Positions 26,124 to 34,086 of a DNA stretch of 36,863 nt are shown here, one piece after another. The position numbers were made by a program, and so were the translations under genes. Origin of the DNA: Candidatus Gastranaerophilales bacterium (GTDB lineage: Bacteria; Cyanobacteriota; Vampirovibrionia; Gastranaerophilales; Gastranaerophilaceae); the NCBI GenBank assembly GCA_947631645.1, contig CANRMD010000016.1, forward strand, positions 1 through 36,863, written 5' to 3'. Each line of letters begins with the position of its first letter. The stretch's first letter is position 1. Under the pieces are notes generated by a model. That model was given only the letters and a program-made list of their open reading frames with translations. It did no database searches and had not been told where the DNA came from.

Positions 26124-26927
26124 ATGACAATTCATAAAACGGCAATAATAGTTGAAAATGCTGTAATACCTGAAAGCTGTGAAATAGGACCGAATGTTAT
26201 AATCGGAGATAACGTAGTTTTGGGAGAAAACGTAAAAATAATAGCTAATGCTTATTTGGAAAATTGCGAAATAGGCGACGGAACAACAATTTATCCGTTT
26301 GCAAGCTTAGGTACGGCACCGCAAGATTTAAGTTATAAGGGGCAAAAAACAAAAGCCGTAATCGGAAAAAACTGTATAATAAAAGAATATGTAACAATTA
26401 ACCGTGCTGCAGGCGAAGATGGGGCAATTACTAAGGTCGGTGATAAATGTTTATTTATGGCATCAAGCCATGTTGCTCATAACTGCGTTGTTGAAGATGA
26501 AGCTATTTTTGCCAACTTAGCAACAATCGGCGGGCATGTTCATGTCGGAAAATGTGCATTCTTAGGCGGTATGAGTGTTTATCATCAAAATATAAGAATA
26601 GGTGAATATGTTATAATTTCAGGTTTTTCTGCCGCCAGAATGGATATTCCGCCTTTTGCAAAGGCAGCAAGTGCCCCTGCCGTTTTACACGGGCCTAATG
26701 TAATCGGCTTAAAAAGAAGAGGCTTTTCTTCAGACGAAATTAAAAACATAAGAGAAGCATACAGATTAATTGAAGCAAGAAAAACAACCCTTTCTAACGT
26801 TGTAAAGGAACTTGAGGAAATGTTCCCTGAAGATAAAAATATATTAAGATTAACCGAATTTATTAAGACCTCCAAAAGAGGGATCTATTTAGGCAGATTA
26901 AATGCTTTAAATAATGATGAGGTATAA
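26124..26927 (+). CDS. lpxA: UDP-N-acetylglucosamine O-acyltransferase
   Basis: LpxA performs the first step of lipid A synthesis, transferring a 3-hydroxyacyl chain from ACP to UDP-GlcNAc. The 267-residue protein is a hexapeptide-repeat beta-helix (IGPNVIIGDNVVLGENV and similar) with a helical C-terminus. The catalytic His is expected at H119 in ASSHVAHNC. TIGGHVHVGKCAFLGGMSVYHQ and PPFAKAASAPAVLHGPNVIGLKRRGFS are characteristic. Length equals that of E. coli LpxA (262) closely. It follows fabZ by 9 bp and precedes the M29 aminopeptidase by 2 bp. Confidence 0.97.
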   Translation: MTIHKTAIIVENAVIPESCEIGPNVIIGDNVVLGENVKIIANAYLENCEIGDGTTIYPFASLGTAPQDLSYKGQKTKAVIGKNCIIKEYVTINRAAGEDGAITKVGDKCLFMASSHVAHNCVVEDEAIFANLATIGGHVHVGKCAFLGGMSVYHQNIRIGEYVIISGFSAARMDIPPFAKAASAPAVLHGPNVIGLKRRGFSSDEIKNIREAYRLIEARKTTLSNVVKELEEMFPEDKNILRLTEFIKTSKRGIYLGRLNALNNDEV

Positions 26928-26929
26928 AA

Positions 26930-28033
26930 ATGGAAAATTTATGGGAAAAATATGCTAAAGTATTGGTAGATTATTCAGTTAAAGTTCAAAAGGGCGAGCT
27001 GACAATAATCAGGACAGATTCATATCAATCACAGCCGTTAGTTAAAGAAATATATAAACAAGTGCTTAAAAAAGGTGCATACCCTGTTGTAAGGATGGGT
27101 GTAGAAGGCTTAAATGAAGTTTATATTAAAAATGCATCTGATGAACAGCTTGAATATATTGACCCTATGACAGAGCTTGAATATGATAAAGCTAAAAACT
27201 TAATATCAATCGGGGCTCCGTTTAACGTAAAAAATATGGCGAGATGTGATTCAAAAAAAATGGCAAAACGCTCTAAAGCTATGAAACATTTATCTGAAAA
27301 AATGTTAAAAAGAGCAGCTGACGGTGATTTAAAATGGGTTATAGCAGATTTTCCCACTCAGGCTTTGGCTCAGGAAGCTAAAATGTCGCTTGATGAATAC
27401 AGTGAATTTTTAATAAAATCCTGCTGGCTTCATATTGATGACCCTGTTAAAAAATGGCAGAAAATAGGTGAAACTCAGGAAAAAATTGCAAATTACTTAA
27501 ACACAAAATCAAAAATTCATATAACGGGCGAAAAAACGGATATTACATTTAATGTATCGGGCAGAATTTGGAAAAGCTGTGCCGGTGAGTGTAATTTCCC
27601 CGACGGCGAAGTTTATACTTCTCCTGTTGAAGATAGTGCAAACGGTCAAATATATTTTGATTTTCCGCAGATTTATCGGGGTAATGAAGCTCAAAAAGTT
27701 TTATTAACACTTGAAAACGGAAAAGTTGTTGACGCTAAAGCAGAAAAAGGTGAAGATTTCTTAAATAATTTGCTTGATATGGATGAAGGTTCAAGATTTG
27801 TAGGAGAAATCGCTATCGGTACAAATGAAATGATTCAGGATGTTACCGGAAATATTTTGTTTGATGAAAAAATCGGCGGTTCAATCCATATGGCAGTCGG
27901 GGCATCATATCCTGATACGGGCGGTAAAAATGTATCAGGCTTACATTGGGACTTAATTAAAAATATGAAAAACGGCGGTAAAATATACGCTGATGATGAA
28001 CTTATTTATGAAAACGGAAAGTTTTTAATTTAA
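26930..28033 (+). CDS. Peptidase family M29 aminopeptidase
   Basis: The 367-residue protein matches the M29 (AmpS/PepS/aminopeptidase T) family, cytoplasmic enzymes that remove N-terminal residues using two metal ions. Metal-ligand segments are visible: NFPDGEVYTSP, VGEIAIGTN, DEKIGGSIHMAVGASYPDTGG and SGLHWDLI. It is somewhat shorter than the roughly 410 residues of typical M29 members, the difference lying in the N-terminal half. It begins 2 bp after lpxA with a GAGG site inside the lpxA end, so it is probably the last gene of the lipid A operon, although it has no known lipid A role. It converges on the glycosylase gene with 2 bp between stops, and no terminator hairpin is seen there. Confidence 0.92.
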   Translation: MENLWEKYAKVLVDYSVKVQKGELTIIRTDSYQSQPLVKEIYKQVLKKGAYPVVRMGVEGLNEVYIKNASDEQLEYIDPMTELEYDKAKNLISIGAPFNVKNMARCDSKKMAKRSKAMKHLSEKMLKRAADGDLKWVIADFPTQALAQEAKMSLDEYSEFLIKSCWLHIDDPVKKWQKIGETQEKIANYLNTKSKIHITGEKTDITFNVSGRIWKSCAGECNFPDGEVYTSPVEDSANGQIYFDFPQIYRGNEAQKVLLTLENGKVVDAKAEKGEDFLNNLLDMDEGSRFVGEIAIGTNEMIQDVTGNILFDEKIGGSIHMAVGASYPDTGGKNVSGLHWDLIKNMKNGGKIYADDELIYENGKFLI

Positions 28034-28035
28034 GC

Positions 28036-28587
28036 TTACTTTTTCGATACAAATTTATTATCCTTTATGTAAAATCTCCAAGGCAAGTCTATCGCGAGTT
28101 TTATGCCAATTCTTGTTGTTTGAATAATATTTTTATCTTCAACGGGGCTGCCATATTCAAGCCATAGCGGAGATTTTCTCGTGCAAATATCAACCTCGTT
28201 AAGTTCCCGTGTAATATTTAACTCACGGCAGAGTTTAGATGGGCCGTTTGTATTGTTTAAATCTTCACTTAAGGGTTCTATTGCCCTAATTAAAACTCCG
28301 GAGCCAAAACCTTCTTTTTCCGTTATTATATTTAAACAGTGGTACATTCCGTATGTAAAATAAACATAAGCTATCCCCGCTTTTTTAAACATTGTGGAAC
28401 TTCTTTTTGTTATTCCTCTATATGCATGGCAAGATGGTTCTTCTTGAGTGTATGCTTCTGTTTCAACTATTATTCCTTTTAAAATCTCTCCTGAACTCAT
28501 TCTTCTGCATAAAATATTACCAAGCAAATTTCTTGCAACAAGTATGGTTTTATCTTTATAAAAATTTCTGCCAATAACTTTATTCAT
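28036..28587 (-). CDS. mpg: 3-methyladenine DNA glycosylase (AAG/Mpg family)
   Basis: This monofunctional glycosylase removes alkylated purines from DNA. The 183-residue protein has LVARNLLGNILCR, the active-site segment IIVETEAYTQEEPSCHAYRG (catalytic E44, Y46, H54), YVYFTYGMYHCLNI, VLIRAIEPL and GPSKLCRELNI, the order seen in AAG/Mpg proteins. There is no ribosome site before the ATG. A TATAAT (28599-28594) lies 6 nt before it, so the transcript may be leaderless. It sits directly after the terminator of the next minus-strand gene and converges with the aminopeptidase gene. Confidence 0.95.
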   Translation of the reverse strand: MNKVIGRNFYKDKTILVARNLLGNILCRRMSSGEILKGIIVETEAYTQEEPSCHAYRGITKRSSTMFKKAGIAYVYFTYGMYHCLNIITEKEGFGSGVLIRAIEPLSEDLNNTNGPSKLCRELNITRELNEVDICTRKSPLWLEYGSPVEDKNIIQTTRIGIKLAIDLPWRFYIKDNKFVSKK

Positions 28588-28607
28588 ATTAAAATTATAT
28601 ATTAAAA

Positions 28608-28627
28608 AAGCCCTCGTTTGAGGGCTT
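28608..28627 (-). terminator. Rho-independent terminator after the 28635-29444 gene
   Basis: An 8-bp GC-rich stem (28608-28615 with 28620-28627) with a 4-nt loop is followed by a T run on the minus strand, 8 bp after the stop codon. Confidence 0.9.
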
Positions 28628-28634
28628 AAAATTA

Positions 28635-29444
28635 TTAACCTAAATTGTTAAGTTTATCTTTCATACCGTCAACGTCATCTTTTAACATCTTCTTAACAAC
28701 ATCGTTTTGAGCATCTAACATTTTACAAACAGTTTCAATGTTTTTAACTTTATTTTGTAAAATAACATCGGCGTTATTTAAAATACTGCTGGTAACTTTT
28801 TGATAAGCAGCTAAAGGAGCACTTGAACAACCTTGAAGTAAGTTACCTATCATCGTGGTGCCAAGACCAAAAGAACCGAGGTAAGGAGATATTGCTTGTA
28901 ATATACCGCCAAAACCTGCGACTACACCGGCTGCGGGCAATAAGAAGCTGTCACCAAAGCCAAAGCCGGAAGCTAAACCTGCGGTATAACCCAGTGCATT
29001 AACGGCAGCAGAGTTAGCAATTTCTGCAACAGATGTTAATGAAGATGCACCACCTGTTAAATAACCTTCTTCCGTACTTGTTCCGAAACCTTGAACAACA
29101 GGGCTGGCACCTCCCGTGAAACCGGAATATTGAGATAAAGACCCGATGCCAAATGCAGAATTTACACCACTTGTTTGTATATTAGGAGACCAATAAGAAG
29201 TACCCGGAATGTTTAAAGCTGTACCACCGCCCATGGTTGACATAAATGACCCCGGTGAAATCATGCTGGCAAGTTTCCACAAGAAACTGCCTGCTGTACC
29301 AAAACCGGCACCGTCTGATGCGGAACCGCTAACGGTTAAATCACGCAAAAGGTCATATGTCTCAAATAACATCGCCTTCGCATCGCTGCTTAAACTTCCG
29401 TATTTGTTCGATATGACCAGATAACTATCATTTTTGTAACTCAT
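28635..29444 (-). CDS. Gly/Ser/Ala-rich lineage-type protein of unknown function
   Basis: The 269-residue protein has a short polar N-terminus (MSYKNDSYLVISNKYGSL) and a long Gly/Ser/Thr/Ala-rich middle (about 40-205) with repeated GFG and GGAS words. The C-terminal part (about 220-269) is helical and charged. There is no signal peptide. The middle might insert into membranes or form a fibrous or assembly surface; I cannot assign a function. AGGAAAG precedes the ATG. It follows the MGLAASQAR gene by 65 bp on the same strand without a terminator between, so the two are likely one transcript, which ends at the hairpin 8 bp after this gene. Confidence 0.75.
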   Translation of the reverse strand: MSYKNDSYLVISNKYGSLSSDAKAMLFETYDLLRDLTVSGSASDGAGFGTAGSFLWKLASMISPGSFMSTMGGGTALNIPGTSYWSPNIQTSGVNSAFGIGSLSQYSGFTGGASPVVQGFGTSTEEGYLTGGASSLTSVAEIANSAAVNALGYTAGLASGFGFGDSFLLPAAGVVAGFGGILQAISPYLGSFGLGTTMIGNLLQGCSSAPLAAYQKVTSSILNNADVILQNKVKNIETVCKMLDAQNDVVKKMLKDDVDGMKDKLNNLG

Positions 29445-29509
29445 CTTTTACTTTCCTACCGTGTTTATTTGTGTTTACTAACCTTGCTTTAACTTATTTT
29501 TTCTTCACT

Positions 29510-30469
29510 CTATGAGAATGTATTGAATGTATTTTCAACGTTCTTATCAAGTATTGCTTTTACTGCTTCTAATTCTGTTTGAAGTTCGTTTTGTTCCGTA
29601 TCTACTTGATTTAATCTTAATTCTAAGACTTTATCTTCCTGTTGAAGTGATTCGGTTTGAGCGTTCAAATCTGCAACCATTTTGTCGTATTCTTCTTTGC
29701 TCATTGTATAATCACGAAGTGCTGCATCATATTCTTCAGTATTGTATACTCTTTGTGTATTTACTTGGAATGTTCCTAAATCATCAACATTGATACCGCT
29801 CATTCTGTTATTAGCATCAAATGTTAAAGTTGCATTTTCAAATACAATCGGTTCTGTGAATTCTTTTTGATCTTTTGCATATGTTGAATAGAATTCCGGT
29901 AAAGTTTCACTTTCAACAATTGCAGCATCTAAATAGTGAGTTAACCCTGTAGCATCTTTATAGAAGTATAAAGAATCACCTGTGATTTCACTTTGTCCGT
30001 ATGCTTCTTTTATCATTTCAATTGTTGATTGACTGTTTTCTTTTGTTAATTTTGTGAGTTCCAGCGGGTTTTCATCCAAACCGTTTATGTAATATTTGCC
30101 TGTTTCTTCATCTTTGTGGATCGGATATTGTTCACTTTGCATCTTTGTTCCGACTGCAACTTGTTTTTTGTATGTACGTTCTGCATTAACGGTGTATGTT
30201 AAACCGTCTGCATTTTCATAATAACTTTTAATCAAATATGAACCATCACTTGATGATGTATTTGTTAATTCAAATGAATAGTCTGTTTCATAGAATTTTG
30301 TAACATCAGGAGCTATCGGAACTTCTAATGATAATAATTTGTTGTACAACGAGTTAACTTCTTCAGCTAATGCGGTACGTTGTTGGTTAACTTGCTGACC
30401 TTCGTATTCTATGTTTGACTTTCTTGCAGTGATGCCTAAAAATCTTGCTTGTGAAGCTGCTAAACCCAT
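29510..30469 (-). CDS. MGLAASQAR-type protein with C-terminal coiled coil
   Basis: The 319-residue protein starts MGLAASQARFLGITARKS followed by NIEYEGQQVNQQRTAL. This N-terminus recurs in unrelated-looking proteins of some gut bacteria and may mark a shared structural or secretion module; this is from memory, not a search. The middle (about 55-240) is beta-rich with YxL/YxIxG segments, and the end (about 245-305) is a coiled coil (MSKEEYDKMVADLNAQTESL, then Leu/Glu-rich heptads). There is no signal peptide. GGAGA and AAGG lie before the ATG. It heads a two-gene unit with the Gly-rich protein. A surface or appendage role is a guess. Confidence 0.75.
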   Translation of the reverse strand: MGLAASQARFLGITARKSNIEYEGQQVNQQRTALAEEVNSLYNKLLSLEVPIAPDVTKFYETDYSFELTNTSSSDGSYLIKSYYENADGLTYTVNAERTYKKQVAVGTKMQSEQYPIHKDEETGKYYINGLDENPLELTKLTKENSQSTIEMIKEAYGQSEITGDSLYFYKDATGLTHYLDAAIVESETLPEFYSTYAKDQKEFTEPIVFENATLTFDANNRMSGINVDDLGTFQVNTQRVYNTEEYDAALRDYTMSKEEYDKMVADLNAQTESLQQEDKVLELRLNQVDTEQNELQTELEAVKAILDKNVENTFNTFS

Positions 30470-30628
30470 TTTCCTTTTTCTCCATTGTTATTGTTTCCAT
30501 ATTCTTTATCGGCTGTTTAAATTGAAACTTTAGTTTTTAATTTAAAATTGTAAAGATATGTTAACAAATTATTTTGAAAAAAGTTACTTACTTATTTGTT
30601 TATTTAATGAAAAAGTTTAATAAGTCAA

Positions 30629-30656
30629 AAAAAAGAGTCATTAATGACTCTTTTTT
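30629..30656 (-). terminator. Rho-independent terminator after the 30673-31542 gene
   Basis: A near-continuous palindrome (AAAAAAGAGTCATTAATGACTC plus six T) forms an 8-12 bp stem with A and T runs on either side. It can act in both directions and lies 17 bp after the stop at 30673. Confidence 0.9.
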
Positions 30657-30672
30657 ATAATAATTAAAATAA

Positions 30673-31542
30673 TTATTTTGCTTGTTCTGTTTTTTCCTGT
30701 TTTTTAGCAAATAATTTAGAACTTAATTTATTAGCTATAGGAGTGATAATAACAGGACCTAAGAATCTGTATATCAAACCTAAGATAACAAGAACTTTTA
30801 ATTTATTAATACCTGATAAAGTTTTATCAGCTTCGGCACGGGCGGAAGCAACGTTATAAACATCGTCAACAAGTCCTTTAACTGTTTCTTTTGCTTTTTC
30901 TGCACTGCCTGATGATTTAATTGCTTCAACAACCGAAGATTTTACGGATTCAAATTTATCAGGAGTTATTTGAAAAGCTTTCTTTGAACCTTCTTGTTGA
31001 ACAATGGATTTTAAATGTGAACCTAATGTTGAAACAACACTTTCAACACCTTTTGCCATATCATCACCTGTTTTAGATGCTGCTTCTCCTACTTTTGCAA
31101 GTAATTCGGTTTTAGGTGAGAAAACTTCTTGAGCTTTTTTGCCAAGATTCATATAAAAATCTTTATTCTTAGCAAAATATTTTTCAGAACCTTTCATAAC
31201 GACATCGGTTATTTTATCTTCAAGCAAATAAGCTCCTGCTGTTGAAACTCCCAACGTTAAAGCATCATTTATTATCATTTGAGGTTTTTGTTCTTTTTTT
31301 ATTTTTTTATTCCTCAAAGTATTAATCATATAAAAACCTGACAAGAAGCAGCTTTCTGCAACTAATATATGTGTAAAGGTTTTGTCTGATTTACTGAAAT
31401 TTTTAATAAAAGATTGAAACGGTTTTGTTGCCGCAACATTTTCGTAGAACTTAGAAAGTCCTTGTACAACAGGTTTTGGAGTTAAACCTTTGAATGACGG
31501 CTTAGAATAATTATATTGATTATTAATGTTATTTACTTTCAT
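30673..31542 (-). CDS. SFKG-motif lineage-type membrane protein (second of an overlapping pair)
   Basis: The 289-residue protein begins MKVNNINNQYNYSKPSFKG, with the Ser-Phe-Lys-Gly motif at residues 16-19. It has hydrophobic stretches at about 58-75, 92-108 and 250-272, separated by long Lys/Ala/Ser-rich helices. The pattern suggests a membrane-associated helical protein with no classical signal peptide. GGAGGT lies 8 nt before the ATG inside the end of the upstream gene, with which it overlaps by 14 bp. The SFKG N-terminus is shared with the upstream gene, so the two are probably paralogues or partners; no function is known to me. Confidence 0.8.
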   Translation of the reverse strand: MKVNNINNQYNYSKPSFKGLTPKPVVQGLSKFYENVAATKPFQSFIKNFSKSDKTFTHILVAESCFLSGFYMINTLRNKKIKKEQKPQMIINDALTLGVSTAGAYLLEDKITDVVMKGSEKYFAKNKDFYMNLGKKAQEVFSPKTELLAKVGEAASKTGDDMAKGVESVVSTLGSHLKSIVQQEGSKKAFQITPDKFESVKSSVVEAIKSSGSAEKAKETVKGLVDDVYNVASARAEADKTLSGINKLKVLVILGLIYRFLGPVIITPIANKLSSKLFAKKQEKTEQAK

Positions 31543-32488
31543 TGTTGGTTACCTCCAAAAATGATTTAAATATTTCTTTTTCGGTACTGGTTTGAAAAAC
31601 TTCATAATTTAAAGTTTTGAGAAGATTTTCCTGTTCTTGCTCTTTAGGCTTTGAGCCACCTTTCTTTAAACCGAATAATCCGAGTATAAAAGGAATTAAA
31701 GCAACGGTAACATTAGCTCTTAACGGCATAAATATGGGTTGGAAAAGTTTATCCATAACATTTTTGCCTGTTTTAGCATAGTTATTAATGATTTGCTGTT
31801 CTTTTAAAGCTCTTGAAACGGTATCTGAAATTTCGGGAGCTACTTCTTTAATTTTTTCTTGGAATAATTTTTGAGCACCTTTACCGGCTTTTTTGAATAT
31901 TGATAAATTCATTTTTCCGCCGTCAGTTAAAGCTGAAATTTGTTGAGTAAGTTCAGATGCACTACCATCGGTTGTTAATTTTTTACCTAAATTAGTTAAA
32001 GCATCAACACCTTGTTTAACAAGTTCTTGTGATTTAGCTTTCATTTCTTCAGGCATTTTAAATGCTCCGTTTTTATTGGCGTTTTTAGTAGCAAGTGCGA
32101 TTGTTGAACCGATAATTGCCGACATTACTAATCCGACAACACCTGAGGCTACTGATTTTGCTGCTTGATAGGAACACTTTTCTTTGTCTTCTTCGTTTTT
32201 TGCGGTAGCCATAATACATAATGGTCTTAATCCGCAGGTTATTAATAAGGCAAATGCCGCTTCGGCTACGATAGGGTAATCTGATGCAAAGCTTGCAGCT
32301 CTGTGGAGGAGAGGAACACCGCCTTTAAAACTCGCACGACCATCAGAATTACTCTTGATGGTCGTGTTTATTTTATAATATTCATTTTTTTGATTTTGCT
32401 CAGTTCTCTCGTGTTTATCCGCACTCCATTTAGCCAAGCTGTTACTCTTTGGATACCCTGTATTCGTTGTAATAGAATTAATTTTCAT
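31529..32488 (-). CDS. SFKG-motif lineage-type membrane protein (first of an overlapping pair)
   Basis: The 319-residue protein begins MKINSITTNTGYPKSNS and has the ASFKGG motif at residues 52-57 after a polar, Asn/Lys-rich leader. Hydrophobic segments follow at about 73-95 (AEAAFALLITCGLRPLCIMA) and 112-130 (VASGVVGLVMSAIIGS). A long Lys/Ala-rich helical part comes next, then another hydrophobic segment near 265-280. There is no ordinary signal peptide. The architecture parallels that of the downstream gene, with which it overlaps by 14 bp. A weak GGAAAGAG site precedes the ATG, and an extended -10 is predicted upstream. Function unknown. Confidence 0.8.
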   Translation of the reverse strand: MKINSITTNTGYPKSNSLAKWSADKHERTEQNQKNEYYKINTTIKSNSDGRASFKGGVPLLHRAASFASDYPIVAEAAFALLITCGLRPLCIMATAKNEEDKEKCSYQAAKSVASGVVGLVMSAIIGSTIALATKNANKNGAFKMPEEMKAKSQELVKQGVDALTNLGKKLTTDGSASELTQQISALTDGGKMNLSIFKKAGKGAQKLFQEKIKEVAPEISDTVSRALKEQQIINNYAKTGKNVMDKLFQPIFMPLRANVTVALIPFILGLFGLKKGGSKPKEQEQENLLKTLNYEVFQTSTEKEIFKSFLEVTNNESK

Positions 32489-32557
32489 AATCTCTTTCCA
32501 TACACTCTACATTCGTTCTAAATCGTCAAAAAATAAATTTTGCTATTTGAAGTCTTG

Positions 32558-32566
32558 ATTATAACA
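32558..32566 (-). promoter_or_regulatory. Extended -10 promoter of the SFKG gene pair
   Basis: On the minus strand TGTTATAAT (32566-32558) is a perfect extended -10 (TG, one base, TATAAT). It lies 70 bp before the ATG at 32488. Upstream are long A and T runs (32590-32616) that could act as an UP element or curved DNA. No good -35 is seen. Confidence 0.5.
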
Positions 32567-32680
32567 AAAAATAATCATGCTTTTACAAATTTTTTTGTAA
32601 AAAAAAATTTTTTTTTCTTGTGTAAGTAAGTAATGACGGTAAAAAATTGATTTTAAAAAAACTTAATATTTAATTAAATG

Positions 32681-33979
32681 TTAAGCTCCGAAATTTATAT
32701 AATTTATTCCCGACTCTTTTAATTTGACTGCATTATACTGATTTCTTCCGTCAAAAATTGTTAAGTCTTTTACTAAACTTTTAAATTTTTCTATATCAAG
32801 GTGTCTGAATTCGTTCCATTCGGTTAAAAGTATCAGTGCATCTGAATTTTCAAGTGCATTATAAGCTGAAGAAGAATAAACAATATTATCTTTAAAAATT
32901 TTCTTAGCATTTTCCGCTGCTTTTGGGTCATATGCTTTAACCTTTGCTCCATGACTCAATAAAAGATTAATAATATCAACAGATGGTGCTTCTCTCATGT
33001 CATTTGTTCTGGGTTTAAAAGACAAACCCCATATCGCAAATGTTTTGTTTTCGATATTTCCGTTATAAAAATTTAATATTTTTTCAAAAAATAATTTTCT
33101 TTGATTTTCATTAATTTTTTTTACTGCTTCAAATAAGCTTCCATCCGTATTATATTGATTTGCCATATTAATTAAGGCATTAATATCTTTAGGGAAGCAA
33201 CTTCCGCCATATCCTATACCGGGAAATAAAAATTTGTTACCTATTCTTAAATCAGCGGCAATACCTGTTCTTACTTTTTCAATATTGGCTCCGACTTTTT
33301 CGCATAAATTTGATATTTCATTTATGAATGAAATTTTTGTTGCTAAGAATGCGTTAGCGGCATATTTTGTCATTTCTGCGGATTTAACATCCATAAATAT
33401 CATTCTGTCTGCTGTCTTAAAATAAGAAGAATAAATTTCTTTCATTATCTGTGATGCTTTATCGGAGTCAGAACCTATAATTACTCTATCGGGTGATAAA
33501 AAATCATTAATAGCAGCACCTTGTTTTAAAAATTCGGGATTAGACACAACATCAAAAGGTATATCTGTTATATTTTTAATAATTCGTGTTATTTTTTCGG
33601 CTGTACCGACTGGTACTGTTGATTTATTTACTATTACTTTATATTCATTTAAATTTGATGCAATCTCATTAACAACATCAAATACCATATCAAGATTACA
33701 CAAACCGTTATTATCTTGGGGTGTGGCAACACATATAAAACAAACTTTGGATGTTTTTATTGCTTCTGCAATATTTGATGTAAAAGTTAAACGATTTTCT
33801 TTAACATTATTTTTTATTATTTCTTCAAGTCCGGGTTCAAATATAGGAATAATACCATTTTGAAGTTTATTAATTTTATCAAAATTATTATCCGTACATA
33901 TTACGGTATTGCCCATATCCGCAAGACACGCACCTGCAACTAAACCGACATAACCTGTACCTATAATACATATTTTCAT
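32681..33979 (-). CDS. ugd: UDP-glucose 6-dehydrogenase
   Basis: This enzyme oxidises UDP-glucose to UDP-glucuronate with two NAD+, supplying precursors for surface polysaccharides. The 432-residue protein has the N-terminal Rossmann motif GTGYVGLVAGACLA, FICVATPQ, NKSTVPVGTAEK, SNPEFLKQGAA and the catalytic Cys C261 in GIGYGGSCFPKD. WGLSFKPRTNDMREAPS and LTEWNEF follow in the C-terminal domain. The start at 33979 is preferred because AGGAGA lies 8 nt before it. An in-frame ATG at 34030 would add 17 unrelated residues before the Rossmann strand. The gene is transcribed alone. Confidence 0.96.
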   Translation of the reverse strand: MKICIIGTGYVGLVAGACLADMGNTVICTDNNFDKINKLQNGIIPIFEPGLEEIIKNNVKENRLTFTSNIAEAIKTSKVCFICVATPQDNNGLCNLDMVFDVVNEIASNLNEYKVIVNKSTVPVGTAEKITRIIKNITDIPFDVVSNPEFLKQGAAINDFLSPDRVIIGSDSDKASQIMKEIYSSYFKTADRMIFMDVKSAEMTKYAANAFLATKISFINEISNLCEKVGANIEKVRTGIAADLRIGNKFLFPGIGYGGSCFPKDINALINMANQYNTDGSLFEAVKKINENQRKLFFEKILNFYNGNIENKTFAIWGLSFKPRTNDMREAPSVDIINLLLSHGAKVKAYDPKAAENAKKIFKDNIVYSSSAYNALENSDALILLTEWNEFRHLDIEKFKSLVKDLTIFDGRNQYNAVKLKESGINYINFGA

Positions 33980-34086
33980 TTGATACTCTCCTAAGGGTAT
34001 TTTATCATGAATTAATTTTATATTTAGCAATGTAAAATTTGTTCAAAAAACAAACAATTAAAGAGATTTATATGTATTATTAGGGT

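Noticed and set aside
32581-32616. Hairpin TTTTACAAA/TTTGTAAAA with A and T runs as a terminator
   Set aside because: The stem is all A/T apart from one pair, no gene ends nearby on the plus strand, and on the minus strand it lacks a T tail; it more likely is an A/T-tract promoter element.
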